Origin: Pseudomonadota bacterium
GTDB lineage: Bacteria > Pseudomonadota > Alphaproteobacteria > Caulobacterales > Caulobacteraceae
DNA: 7,444 bases
Direction of reading: 5' to 3'
Assembly (NCBI GenBank): GCA_023409795.1
Contig: JAEYQX010000198.1
Coordinates: forward strand, 1-7,444
Positions 1 through 6,059 of the stretch are shown in pieces; position 1 is the stretch's first letter; each line of letters opens with the position of its first letter. The notes below the pieces were generated by a model. It saw only the letters and a list, made by a program, of their open reading frames with translations, had not been told where the DNA came from and searched no databases. A program made the translations under genes and the position numbers.

Positions 1-1925
1 GCCGGGGCTTGAGCAGGGGCCGGGGCGGCAGCCGCAACCGGCTCTGGCTTCGGCGCGGCCGGGGCCGGGGCCGAGGCCGGGGCGTTGGCTGCCACCGGCT
101 TGGCCGGGACCACGGGAGCCTTGGCCACCGGGCGCTGCTCGGCGCGCGCCTGGACCTGGCTGCGGGCAAAGCGCGTGACCGCGGCGTTCAGCACCTCGGC
201 CTCATTGGCCATGGCGTGGCTGGCGGCGGTGGCTTCCTCGACCATGGCAGCGTTCTGCTGGGTCACCTGGTCCATCTGGTTCACGGCCGAGTTGACCTGC
301 TGCAGGCCGGTGGCCTGTTCCTGGGCCGAGGCCGCGATCTCGGAGACCAGGCTGTCGATGTCCGCCACGCGCGCGACGATGCGCTGCAGGGCGTCGCCGG
401 TCTGGCCGACCAGGTTGACGCCCGAGCCGACCTGGCGACCCGAAGCCGAGATCAGGGTCTTGATCTCCTTGGCCGCCTCGGCCGAGCGCTGGGCCAGGGC
501 CCGCACCTCGGAGGCCACCACGGCAAAGCCACGGCCGGCGTCGCCCGCCCGAGCGGCCTCGACGCCCGCGTTCAGGGCCAGCAGGTTGGTCTGGAAGGCG
601 ATTTCGTCGATCACGCCAATGATGTTGCCGATCTTGGTCGAGGACTGTTCGATGGCGCTCATGGCCTCGACCGCCTCCTGCACCACCTTGCCGGACGCCT
701 CGGCATCGCCGCGGGCCGACTGGACCGCCTGGGCCGCCTGGTGGGCCCCCTCGGCGGTGCGGCGCACCGTGGCCGTGATCTCGTCCAGGGCTGCAGCGGT
801 CTCTTCCAGCGAGGCCGCCTGCTGCTCGGTGCGGTTGGACAGGTCGTCGGAAGCCTGGCTGATCTCATTGGCACCGGCGCGGATGGCGATGACGTTCTGC
901 GTCACCTCGCCCAAGGCCTCGTCCAGCTTGGCGATGGCAGTGTTGAAGTCGTCCTTCAGGCGGGCGGCCTTGGGGGCAAACTGCTGATGGATGCGATAGG
1001 CCAGGTTGCCCTGGGCCAGCATGGACAGGGCCTCGCCCAGGGCCGTGATGGCCACGCGGCTGTCCTCGGTCTCCTTGGCGGCAATGGCTTCCAGGCGCTC
1101 GGTTTCCAGGCGGGTGGCCTCGCGCTGGGCTGCGGCCTCGCGTTCCAGCTGCTCCTTGGCCAGGGCCGCGTCCTTGAAGGTCTGGACGGCCGAGGCCATC
1201 TGGCCCAGCTCATCGCGGCGGCTGACGCCCGGCACCATGATCGAGGTGTCGCCAGCGGCCAGTCGGCGCATCGAGGCGGCCATGACCAGCAGCGGTTTGG
1301 CCAGGCCCTGGGTCAGGGCAATGGCCATGGCCACGGCGATGGCAAGAGCCAGCAGCCCGCCGACGACCAGGATGACCCTGGCCTGCTTGGCGATGACGTC
1401 CTGGCGCTCGCCGTACAGGCGGCTGTCGGCGGTCTTGGCCTCGATCAGGGCCTTCAGCTGGCCTTCGACCGAGGCGATGGAGGCCTTGTCGCCAGCGGTC
1501 GAGGACAGGCCGACCAGGGCTCCGCCCTCGGCGGTCGCCGCCGTCGTGCCGGCCACGGCCGCCTGGGCCCAGGCGTCACCGGCCTGGCGGGCCTGGGTCA
1601 CGTCGGCGCTGCTGCGCGGATCAAGCTGGCCAATTCGGTCGAGCGCGCCGTTGAAAGCCTCGCGCTCCTTGGTCATGGCCTGGAGATAGAACTGGTCGCG
1701 CGACAGCAGGTAGGCCCGGAAGTTGCTTTCCTGGCGGGCCAGATGAACCATGGCAATCTCGGCCTGGCGCTGCACCGCAGAGGCCCGCACACGGTCAAAC
1801 CGCGCCTCTTCCAGCGCGTTGATCTTGACGAAGACCGCCAGGCCCATGCCGGCAATAGAGAGGATGATGATGGCAAAGGCCGCCATCAGCTTCTTCTCGA
1901 TCTTCAGGTCGTTGAAACTACCCAT
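1..1925 (-). CDS. Methyl-accepting chemotaxis protein, membrane-bound (3' end beyond the window)
   Basis: A transducer-type chemoreceptor that would sense a ligand or energy state and control the CheA kinase through CheW at the inner membrane. 641 codons are visible from ATG at 1925 (MGSFNDLKIEKK...) and no stop is reached at the left edge. In order: TM1 at about residues 14-35; a periplasmic helical region of about 147 residues (four-helix-bundle or CHASE3-like; the ligand cannot be named); TM2 at about 183-203; a HAMP domain at about 204-256; a second HAMP-like segment near 291-312; then the coiled-coil signalling domain. The conserved hairpin tip lies at about 437-486 and includes FQTNLLALNAGVEAARAGDA. 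Likely methylation helices lie near 362-384 (EQQAASLEETAAAL) and 532-565. The visible C-terminus from about 582 is a flexible Ala/Pro/Lys-rich tail, so any CheR-tethering pentapeptide would lie outside the window. The ribosome-binding site is weak (a G run about 11 nt upstream). The gene is divergent from the two-component operon. The family is certain; the signal is unknown. Confidence 0.96.
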   Translation of the reverse strand, partial: MGSFNDLKIEKKLMAAFAIIILSIAGMGLAVFVKINALEEARFDRVRASAVQRQAEIAMVHLARQESNFRAYLLSRDQFYLQAMTKEREAFNGALDRIGQLDPRSSADVTQARQAGDAWAQAAVAGTTAATAEGGALVGLSSTAGDKASIASVEGQLKALIEAKTADSRLYGERQDVIAKQARVILVVGGLLALAIAVAMAIALTQGLAKPLLVMAASMRRLAAGDTSIMVPGVSRRDELGQMASAVQTFKDAALAKEQLEREAAAQREATRLETERLEAIAAKETEDSRVAITALGEALSMLAQGNLAYRIHQQFAPKAARLKDDFNTAIAKLDEALGEVTQNVIAIRAGANEISQASDDLSNRTEQQAASLEETAAALDEITATVRRTAEGAHQAAQAVQSARGDAEASGKVVQEAVEAMSAIEQSSTKIGNIIGVIDEIAFQTNLLALNAGVEAARAGDAGRGFAVVASEVRALAQRSAEAAKEIKTLISASGRQVGSGVNLVGQTGDALQRIVARVADIDSLVSEIAASAQEQATGLQQVNSAVNQMDQVTQQNAAMVEEATAASHAMANEAEVLNAAVTRFARSQVQARAEQRPVAKAPVVPAKPVAANAPASAPAPAAPKPEPVAAAAPAPAQAP

Positions 1926-2119
1926 TTATTCTGTCGCCCCCAATGCTCATTACTCTACCAAAGACCCGCGCTGGCTGCCCTGTTTTGCCGCCCGGATCCC
2001 CGGCCGCACCTTCCGTGATTCATCGACCTTCACAGTTCCACTCCCTTGTGGCCCCAAGCGGTTAACAATCGACGAGCACACACGGAATTTGTGGCCTTGG
2101 CCCCCAATGACCGAACAAC

Positions 2120-2154
2120 CGTAGATTTGAGTAAATCCGGCCCTACGTAAAAAT
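2120..2154 (+). promoter_or_regulatory. Possible promoter or operator: GATTT-N4-AAATC dyad and TACGTA core
   Basis: An AT-rich island in otherwise GC-rich DNA. It contains a perfect dyad GATTTGAGTAAATC at 2124-2137, flanked by inverted CGTAG (2120-2124) and CTACG (2143-2147), and the palindrome TACGTA at 2144-2149. TTGAGT (2127-2132) and AAAAAT (2149-2154) are 16 bp apart and could act as -35 and -10 elements for rightward transcription toward the kinase. NarL/FixJ-class regulators often bind TAC/GTA-containing sites, so autoregulation by the neighbouring FixJ-like protein is conceivable. This is inference from a few short matches. Confidence 0.3.
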
Positions 2155-2163
2155 CCGCAGCCC

Positions 2164-2190
2164 AGGGGCGGCCAGAACCGATGCGCCCCT
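2164..2190. repeat. Inverted repeat, 7-bp arms, 13-nt loop
   Basis: AGGGGCG (2164-2170) and CGCCCCT (2184-2190) are perfect reverse complements and could form a GC-rich hairpin. No T run follows on the plus strand, so it is not a standard intrinsic terminator. It is one of several stem-loops between 2120 and 2351. Confidence 0.6.
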
Positions 2191-2278
2191 TGCCATAGCG
2201 AGCAGACGCCCCCGAGCGCATAGCCATAGGTAGCAATCGCCGCTTTAGGCCTTGAGAACAGGACAACTTCCGGTGCAC

Positions 2279-2320
2279 ATTCGGCCCCGTTCTGGACCTG
2301 TTCAGACCGAGGGGCCGAAT
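2279..2320. repeat. Inverted repeat, perfect 10-bp arms, 22-nt loop
   Basis: ATTCGGCCCC (2279-2288) and GGGGCCGAAT (2311-2320) are exact reverse complements. The loop contains a further TCTG (2291-2294) / CAGA (2303-2306) pairing that would extend the structure. The loop also carries GACCTGTTC (2295-2303), whose exact reverse complement GAACAGGTC recurs at 2360-2368. A related GAACAGG sits upstream at 2256-2262. The strength of the repeat is directly visible; whether it works as an RNA stem or a protein-binding site is unknown. Confidence 0.7.
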
Positions 2321-2332
2321 ACTGGCCCTGGC

Positions 2333-2351
2333 GGTTACGCTGAAAGTAACC
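2333..2351. repeat. Inverted repeat GGTTAC-N7-GTAACC
   Basis: GGTTAC (2333-2338) and GTAACC (2346-2351) form a perfect 6-bp dyad with a 7-nt centre, ending 75 bp before the kinase start. The size and spacing suit a dimeric regulator operator or a short RNA hairpin. I do not recognise it as the site of a named regulator. Confidence 0.5.
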
Positions 2352-2364
2352 TGCCCCAGGAACA

Positions 2365-2382
2365 GGTCAGTACACGGTCAGT
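2365..2382 (+). repeat. Direct repeat GGTCAGT, two copies 11 bp apart
   Basis: GGTCAGT occurs at 2365-2371 and again at 2376-2382, an 11-bp period close to one helical turn. A partial third copy, GGTCA, occurs at 2396-2400. Such same-face spacing is typical of activator or repressor half-sites. It lies 44-62 bp upstream of the kinase start codon. Function is inferred only from arrangement. Confidence 0.35.
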
Positions 2383-2426
2383 CACGGCGAGGGCTGGTCA
2401 CGCAGGGGGAGGTTCTGTTTCACTGG

Positions 2427-3857
2427 ATGACGGATGAAGTCGTCATTTCACCCATGGTCGCGCCAAGGGGGCGAAAACATGGATTACTGCTTGTCCTGAT
2501 CGCCTCGGTCGGGATCATCCTGCTTCGCCTCTACTTCCTGGACCACCCGGTCCTGATCGGGACACTGTGGCTGTTCACGGTCTTTATTGCCGGACTTTAT
2601 ACGCGCTCGACCTATGCACTGGGCCTGACCCTGGTGGCCTCGGCCCTGGCGGTGTGGAGTGCCGATGGCCCGCCGCGCCTTTACGACTGGATCAGCGGCC
2701 TGGCCTATCTGGTTACCGGGGTGCTGCTGACCGAGATCACGCGGCGAATCCGGGCGATCCTGGCCCGCTCGGACAATCTTTACCGCAAGCTGGCCGAGCA
2801 GGACGCCGTCCTGGGCGTCGTCATGGCCTCGGTGCCCATCATCACCCTGGACCAGGACGGGGTGATCCAGCGCGGCAACTCGGCCGCGGCCGAGCTGTTC
2901 GGGGCCAGCCCCGGCGGGCTCAAGGGTCTGGAGTTCCGCACCCTGGTCCCCGCCTTCGACGTGGCCAACCCGACCGAGCCGCCCGAAGGCTACTGGAAGG
3001 GCCAGCGGCTGGATGACTCAAGCTTTCCCCTGAACATCCAGCACAGCCCCATCCGCGGCCTTGGCAGCATGGACTATGTGGCCCTGCACCTGGTGGACCT
3101 GACCCGCTCCCATGCGGCCGACGCCCAGGCGCGCGAGCTGCACACCCAGCTGAACAAGGTCTGGCGCCTGAACTCGCTGGGCGAGATGGCGGCCACCCTG
3201 GCCCATGAGCTGAACCAGCCGCTAAGCGCGGCGGCCACCTATCTGCACGCCAGCCAGTCCGAGATGGACCGCCTGGGCCCGCCCGGCGAGAATGCCAGCC
3301 GCACGGCAGGCCTGGCCAAGGAACAGCTGCTGCGGGCCGGCCAGATCATCCGCCGGATGCGCGACCTGCTTTCGCTGGAGGTCCGCAACCTGGACCGCGA
3401 GCGGGCCTCCTCGATGGTCGAGGACCTGAGCCCGGTCCTGACCATGATGGCCAGCGCCCGGGGCGTGTCCATCCTGCTGGACATGGAAGAGGCCAATGAC
3501 ATGGTGCGGGCCGACCGCATCCAGTTCCAGCAGGCCATCGTCAACCTGGTCCGCAATGCGGTCGAGGCGACATGGAGCTACCCGGAGGCCCAGGTCACCG
3601 TGACCGGCCGGGCCGTCTCGGACACCGCCTATGCCATTACGGTCGAGGACAATGGCCCCGGCCTTCCGCCCGAGGAGGTCGAGCGGATGTTCCAGCCCAT
3701 GACCACGACCAAGTCCGGCGGCATGGGCCTTGGGCTTTCGGTGACCCGCACCATCGTCGAGCGCCACGGGGGCCGCCTGACGGTGGCCACCGGGCCGTCC
3801 GGCGGTGCCGTCTTCTCCTTCAACCTGATCCGCGAACCACTCGACAGGGACACATGA
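2427..3857 (+). CDS. FixL-like membrane sensor histidine kinase with PAS domain
   Basis: The 476-residue sensor kinase should autophosphorylate and pass phosphate to the regulator encoded next. Four predicted membrane helices lie at about residues 19-38, 43-60, 63-80 and 88-105, followed by a PAS domain at about 126-228 and the kinase core. The H-box reads ATLAHELNQPLSAA with phosphoacceptor His260. The ATP-binding motifs are the N-box (NLVRNAVEA, Asn377), G1 (EDNGPG, Asp408), the F-box (MFQPMTTTK) and G2 (GMGLGL from residue 432). The layout and H-box match FixL, but the PAS segment after LVP (around AFDVANPTEPPEGYWKGQR) has no histidine where FixL has its haem ligand, so haem-based oxygen sensing is doubtful. 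The start at 2427 is preceded by AGGGGGAGG at 2404-2412 with a long 14-nt spacer; Met10 at 2454 is an alternative. The stop overlaps the next start (ATGA). The signal is unknown. Confidence 0.93.
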   Translation: MTDEVVISPMVAPRGRKHGLLLVLIASVGIILLRLYFLDHPVLIGTLWLFTVFIAGLYTRSTYALGLTLVASALAVWSADGPPRLYDWISGLAYLVTGVLLTEITRRIRAILARSDNLYRKLAEQDAVLGVVMASVPIITLDQDGVIQRGNSAAAELFGASPGGLKGLEFRTLVPAFDVANPTEPPEGYWKGQRLDDSSFPLNIQHSPIRGLGSMDYVALHLVDLTRSHAADAQARELHTQLNKVWRLNSLGEMAATLAHELNQPLSAAATYLHASQSEMDRLGPPGENASRTAGLAKEQLLRAGQIIRRMRDLLSLEVRNLDRERASSMVEDLSPVLTMMASARGVSILLDMEEANDMVRADRIQFQQAIVNLVRNAVEATWSYPEAQVTVTGRAVSDTAYAITVEDNGPGLPPEEVERMFQPMTTTKSGGMGLGLSVTRTIVERHGGRLTVATGPSGGAVFSFNLIREPLDRDT

Positions 3858-4459
3858 GCCAGCATTCAGTTTTCATCATCGACGACGACCTGGCTGTGCG
3901 CGACTCGCTGCTAACGGTCCTGCGCGGGGCGGGCATCCGCGCGCGCGGCTTCAGCAGCGGCATCGACTTCTTCGACAACCTGCCCCAGGACGCCACGGCC
4001 TGCGTCATCACCGACATGAGAATGCCGGGGATGGAGGGCGATGAGCTGGTTCGCCGCCTGGCCAGCCTGCGCGGTCCCGCCTGGCCGGTCATCGTCATCA
4101 CCGGCCACGCCGACGTGCCCATGGCCGTGCAGCTGATGAAGGCGGGCATCATCGACTTCATCGAAAAGCCCTTTGACCCGGCCAAGCTGATCGAGGTCGT
4201 CCAGGCCTGCCTGGCGCGCCTCAGCGTGCTGGACGAGGAACAGAGCGCCCGCAGCGCGGTTCAGGAGCGGCTGGCCCGCCTGACCCCGCGTGAGCACCAG
4301 GTCTTCAAGGCCCTGGTCCAGGGGGCCTCGAACAAGCAGATTGCGCTGGACCTGGAAATCAGCCCGCGCACGGTCGAGGTATTTCGTGCCAAGGTCATGT
4401 CCAAGATGGAGGCCGACAGCCTGCCTGCCCTCGTCCGGGCGGGGCTGACCGTCGCCTGA
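3854..4459 (+). CDS. FixJ-like response regulator, receiver plus LuxR-type HTH
   Basis: A 201-residue transcription regulator, close to the usual length of FixJ. The receiver domain spans about residues 4-118, with acidic residues Asp10-Asp12, phosphoacceptor Asp54 (in TDMRMPGM), Thr83 (VIVITGHAD) and Lys105 (EKPF). The LuxR/GerE-type helix-turn-helix covers about 141-197 and includes LTPREHQVFKALVQG and SNKQIALDLEISPRTVEVFR. Its start overlaps the kinase stop by four bases, indicating translational coupling, and AGGGA at 3846-3850 can serve as ribosome-binding site. Phosphorylation by the upstream kinase should promote dimerisation and DNA binding. Targets are not evident: no fixK, nifA or cytochrome oxidase genes lie in the window. 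Other members of this subfamily control aromatic or alcohol catabolism (for example StyR), so a FixJ oxygen-response label should not be assumed. Confidence 0.94.
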   Translation: MSQHSVFIIDDDLAVRDSLLTVLRGAGIRARGFSSGIDFFDNLPQDATACVITDMRMPGMEGDELVRRLASLRGPAWPVIVITGHADVPMAVQLMKAGIIDFIEKPFDPAKLIEVVQACLARLSVLDEEQSARSAVQERLARLTPREHQVFKALVQGASNKQIALDLEISPRTVEVFRAKVMSKMEADSLPALVRAGLTVA

Positions 4460-4521
4460 CCGACACAAGTCCGACCCGGCCCGGGCCCGCTGGCCACTCG
4501 GGCATTAGAAGGTCCTGTTAT

Positions 4522-4526
4522 GGAGG
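4522..4526 (+). promoter_or_regulatory. Ribosome-binding site that sets the gabD start
   Basis: GGAGG lies five bases before ATG at 4532. An in-frame ATG at 4520 would overlap this site and has no comparable signal upstream, so the downstream ATG (MSTPLADQ) is preferred. Confidence 0.75.
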
Positions 4527-4531
4527 AAGTC

Positions 4532-5983
4532 ATGTCCACGCCGCTTGCCGACCAGTTGCTCAGGAACCAGGCCTTCTTTGATGGCCAGTGGGTCGATGCC
4601 GACGACGGCGGCACGATCGAGGTGACCAATCCGGCGACGGGAGAGCTGATCGGCACCGTGCCGGACATGGGCCAGGCCGAGACGCGCCGCGCCATCCAGG
4701 CGGCCGAGGCCGCCCAGAAGCTGTGGGCCGCCCGGCTGGCGGGCGAGCGGGCCCGCATCCTGCGCCGCTGGTTCGACCTGATCATGCAGGAGCAGGAGAC
4801 CCTGGCCCGGCTGCTGACCCGCGAGCAGGGCAAGAGCCTGAAGGAGGCCCGGGGCGAGATCGCCTATGCAGCCAGCTTCATCGAATGGTTCTCGGAGGAG
4901 GCGCGGCGGACCTATGGCGAGGTGATCCCCACCTTTGACCAGGGAAAGCGCGTGGTTACCCTGCGCCAGCCAGTGGGCGTGGTCGGCGCGATCACGCCGT
5001 GGAACTTTCCCTCGGCCATGATCACCCGCAAGATCGGCCCGGCCCTGGCCGCCGGATGCTCGGTGGTGCTGAAGCCCGCCAGCCAGACGCCGCTGAGTGC
5101 CCTGGCCCTGGCCCGGCTGGGCGAGGAGGCGGGCCTGCCCAAGGGCCTGTTCAACGTCCTGACCGGCTCGGCCTCCCAGATTGGCGGCGAGCTGACCTCC
5201 AGCCCCATCGTGCGCAAGATCAGCTTTACCGGCTCGACCGAGATCGGCCGCACCCTGATGCGCCAGTCCGCCGAGACCATCAAGAAGATGAGCCTGGAGC
5301 TGGGCGGCAATGCCCCCTTCCTGGTGTTCGATGACGCCGACCTGGATGCCGCCGTGGCCGGGGCCGTCGCCTCGAAGTATCGCAATGCGGGCCAGACCTG
5401 CGTCTGCACCAACCGCTTCTATGTCCAGGCCCCGCTCTATGACGCCTTTGTCGAGAAGCTGGCCCAGGCTTCGGCCGCCTTGCAGGTCGGCAATGGCCTG
5501 GATGATGGCACCGACATCGGCCCCCTGATCGACGAGAAGGCCGTCCAGAAGGTCGAGGCCCACCTGAAGGACGCGGTCGACAAGGGCGCGCGCATCGTTA
5601 CCGGCGGACAGCGCCACGCCCTGGGGGCCACCTTCTATCAGCCCACGGTGGTGGCCGATGTCACGCCGGACATGGAGGTCTGCCGCTCCGAGACCTTTGG
5701 CCCCGTCGCCCCGGTCGTGAAGTTCGACACCGAGGAAGAGGCCATAGCCCTGGCCAATGACACCGAGTTCGGCCTGGCCGGCTACTTCTACGCCGGCAGC
5801 CTGGCGCGCATCTGGCGCGTCGCCGAGGCCCTGGAGACGGGCATGATCGGCATCAATACCGGCCTGATCTCGACCGAGGTCGCGCCCTTTGGCGGGATCA
5901 AGCAGTCGGGCCTGGGCCGCGAGGGTTCCAGCCACGGCATCGACGACTATCTGGAGATCAAATATCTCTGCATGGGGCTGTAG
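4532..5983 (+). CDS. gabD: NAD(P)-dependent succinate-semialdehyde dehydrogenase
   Basis: This enzyme oxidises succinate semialdehyde to succinate in the cytoplasm, the last step of GABA degradation feeding the TCA cycle. At 483 residues it is the usual length of E. coli-type GabD, and it resembles that protein throughout (for example YAASFIEWF, LKPASQTPLSALALA, EVAPFGGIKQSGLGREGS, and the end EIKYLCMGL). Aldehyde dehydrogenase active-site residues are present: Asn158 in TPWNFP, Lys181 in the cofactor-binding KPAS segment, general base Glu256 in LELGGNAPF, and catalytic Cys290 in NAGQTCVCTNR. Cys292 supplies the CxC pair that forms a redox-switch disulfide in some family members. The 72-bp gap after the response regulator has no clear terminator, so read-through from that operon is possible. 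No gabT aminotransferase or GABA transporter lies in the window. A related semialdehyde such as glutarate semialdehyde is an alternative substrate. Confidence 0.93.
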   Translation: MSTPLADQLLRNQAFFDGQWVDADDGGTIEVTNPATGELIGTVPDMGQAETRRAIQAAEAAQKLWAARLAGERARILRRWFDLIMQEQETLARLLTREQGKSLKEARGEIAYAASFIEWFSEEARRTYGEVIPTFDQGKRVVTLRQPVGVVGAITPWNFPSAMITRKIGPALAAGCSVVLKPASQTPLSALALARLGEEAGLPKGLFNVLTGSASQIGGELTSSPIVRKISFTGSTEIGRTLMRQSAETIKKMSLELGGNAPFLVFDDADLDAAVAGAVASKYRNAGQTCVCTNRFYVQAPLYDAFVEKLAQASAALQVGNGLDDGTDIGPLIDEKAVQKVEAHLKDAVDKGARIVTGGQRHALGATFYQPTVVADVTPDMEVCRSETFGPVAPVVKFDTEEEAIALANDTEFGLAGYFYAGSLARIWRVAEALETGMIGINTGLISTEVAPFGGIKQSGLGREGSSHGIDDYLEIKYLCMGL

Positions 5984-5992
5984 GGGCAGGCC

Positions 5993-6023
5993 TTGACCTT
6001 CCCATGATGGGAAGCTTCATAAG
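5993..6023 (+). promoter_or_regulatory. CueR-type (MerR family) copper-responsive promoter of copA
   Basis: A -35 element TTGACC (5993-5998) and a -10 element CATAAG (6018-6023) are separated by 19 bp, the over-long spacer typical of MerR-family activated promoters. Between them lies the dyad ACCTTCC-N7-GGAAGCT (5996-6016), which differs by one base from the CueR/HmrR-type pattern ACCTTCC-N7-GGAAGGT and starts within the -35, as in E. coli copA. Transcription would start near 6030, leaving about 30 nt before the copA ATG. The regulator gene itself is not in the window. The core also forms a perfect hairpin, CTTCCCA-TGA-TGGGAAG (5998-6014), only 14 bp after the gabD stop, but no T run follows. 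Confidence 0.85.
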
Positions 6024-6059
6024 CGGGGGGCCTGTCCGTCTGTCCGTGGAAAGCACGCC

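Larger units (their letters stand above)
1926..2426. other. Non-coding intergenic region between divergent genes
   Basis: This 501-bp gap separates the chemoreceptor (minus strand) from the histidine kinase (plus strand) and should hold both promoters. Its base composition is visibly less GC-rich than the flanking genes. Short open frames inside it lack the G/C-ending codons of the real genes, and I do not call them. The chemoreceptor-proximal part (1926-2100) shows no promoter I can support; it contains one GATTC at 2017-2021 (the GANTC type methylated by CcrM in Caulobacter relatives) and one isolated TTAA. The part from 2120 to 2385 holds inverted and direct repeats, listed separately. Confidence 0.8.

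Noticed and set aside
9..2018. Very long open frame on the plus strand, 669 codons, opposite the chemoreceptor
   Set aside because: It is antisense to a clear methyl-accepting chemotaxis protein and has biased, Gly/Leu/His/Arg-rich composition, as expected when GC-rich coding DNA suppresses stop codons on the opposite strand.
2062..2065. TTAA as a CtrA site for the chemoreceptor promoter
   Set aside because: The second TTAA half at the required spacing (TTAA-N7-TTAA) is absent on both sides.
2148..2173. Minus-strand terminator-like element (GC-rich stem followed by TTTTT)
   Set aside because: The stem is short with a bulge or wide loop, and no minus-strand gene lies upstream to be terminated.
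2030..2278. Minus-strand 82-codon open frame in the intergenic region
   Set aside because: Codon use (TTA, CTA, ACA, many T-ending codons) is unlike the neighbouring genes, there is no good ribosome-binding site, and it resembles no family.
2252..2437. Small plus-strand frame starting TTG and overlapping the kinase start, a possible upstream ORF
   Set aside because: No ribosome-binding site or family resemblance, and it runs through the inverted repeats. Its overlap with the kinase start is likely chance.
4475..4502. GC-rich inverted segment (CCCGGCC...GGCC..CGGG) between the regulator and gabD, considered as a terminator
   Set aside because: The pairing is interrupted and no T run follows, so it does not fit an intrinsic terminator.
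4505..5935. Long open frame of 476 codons on the minus strand opposite gabD
   Set aside because: gabD is unmistakable on the other strand; this frame resembles no protein family and is a by-product of GC-rich codons.
5998..6014. Perfect hairpin just after gabD, considered as the gabD terminator
   Set aside because: It coincides with the CueR-type operator dyad and has no following T run; the operator explanation accounts for it better.
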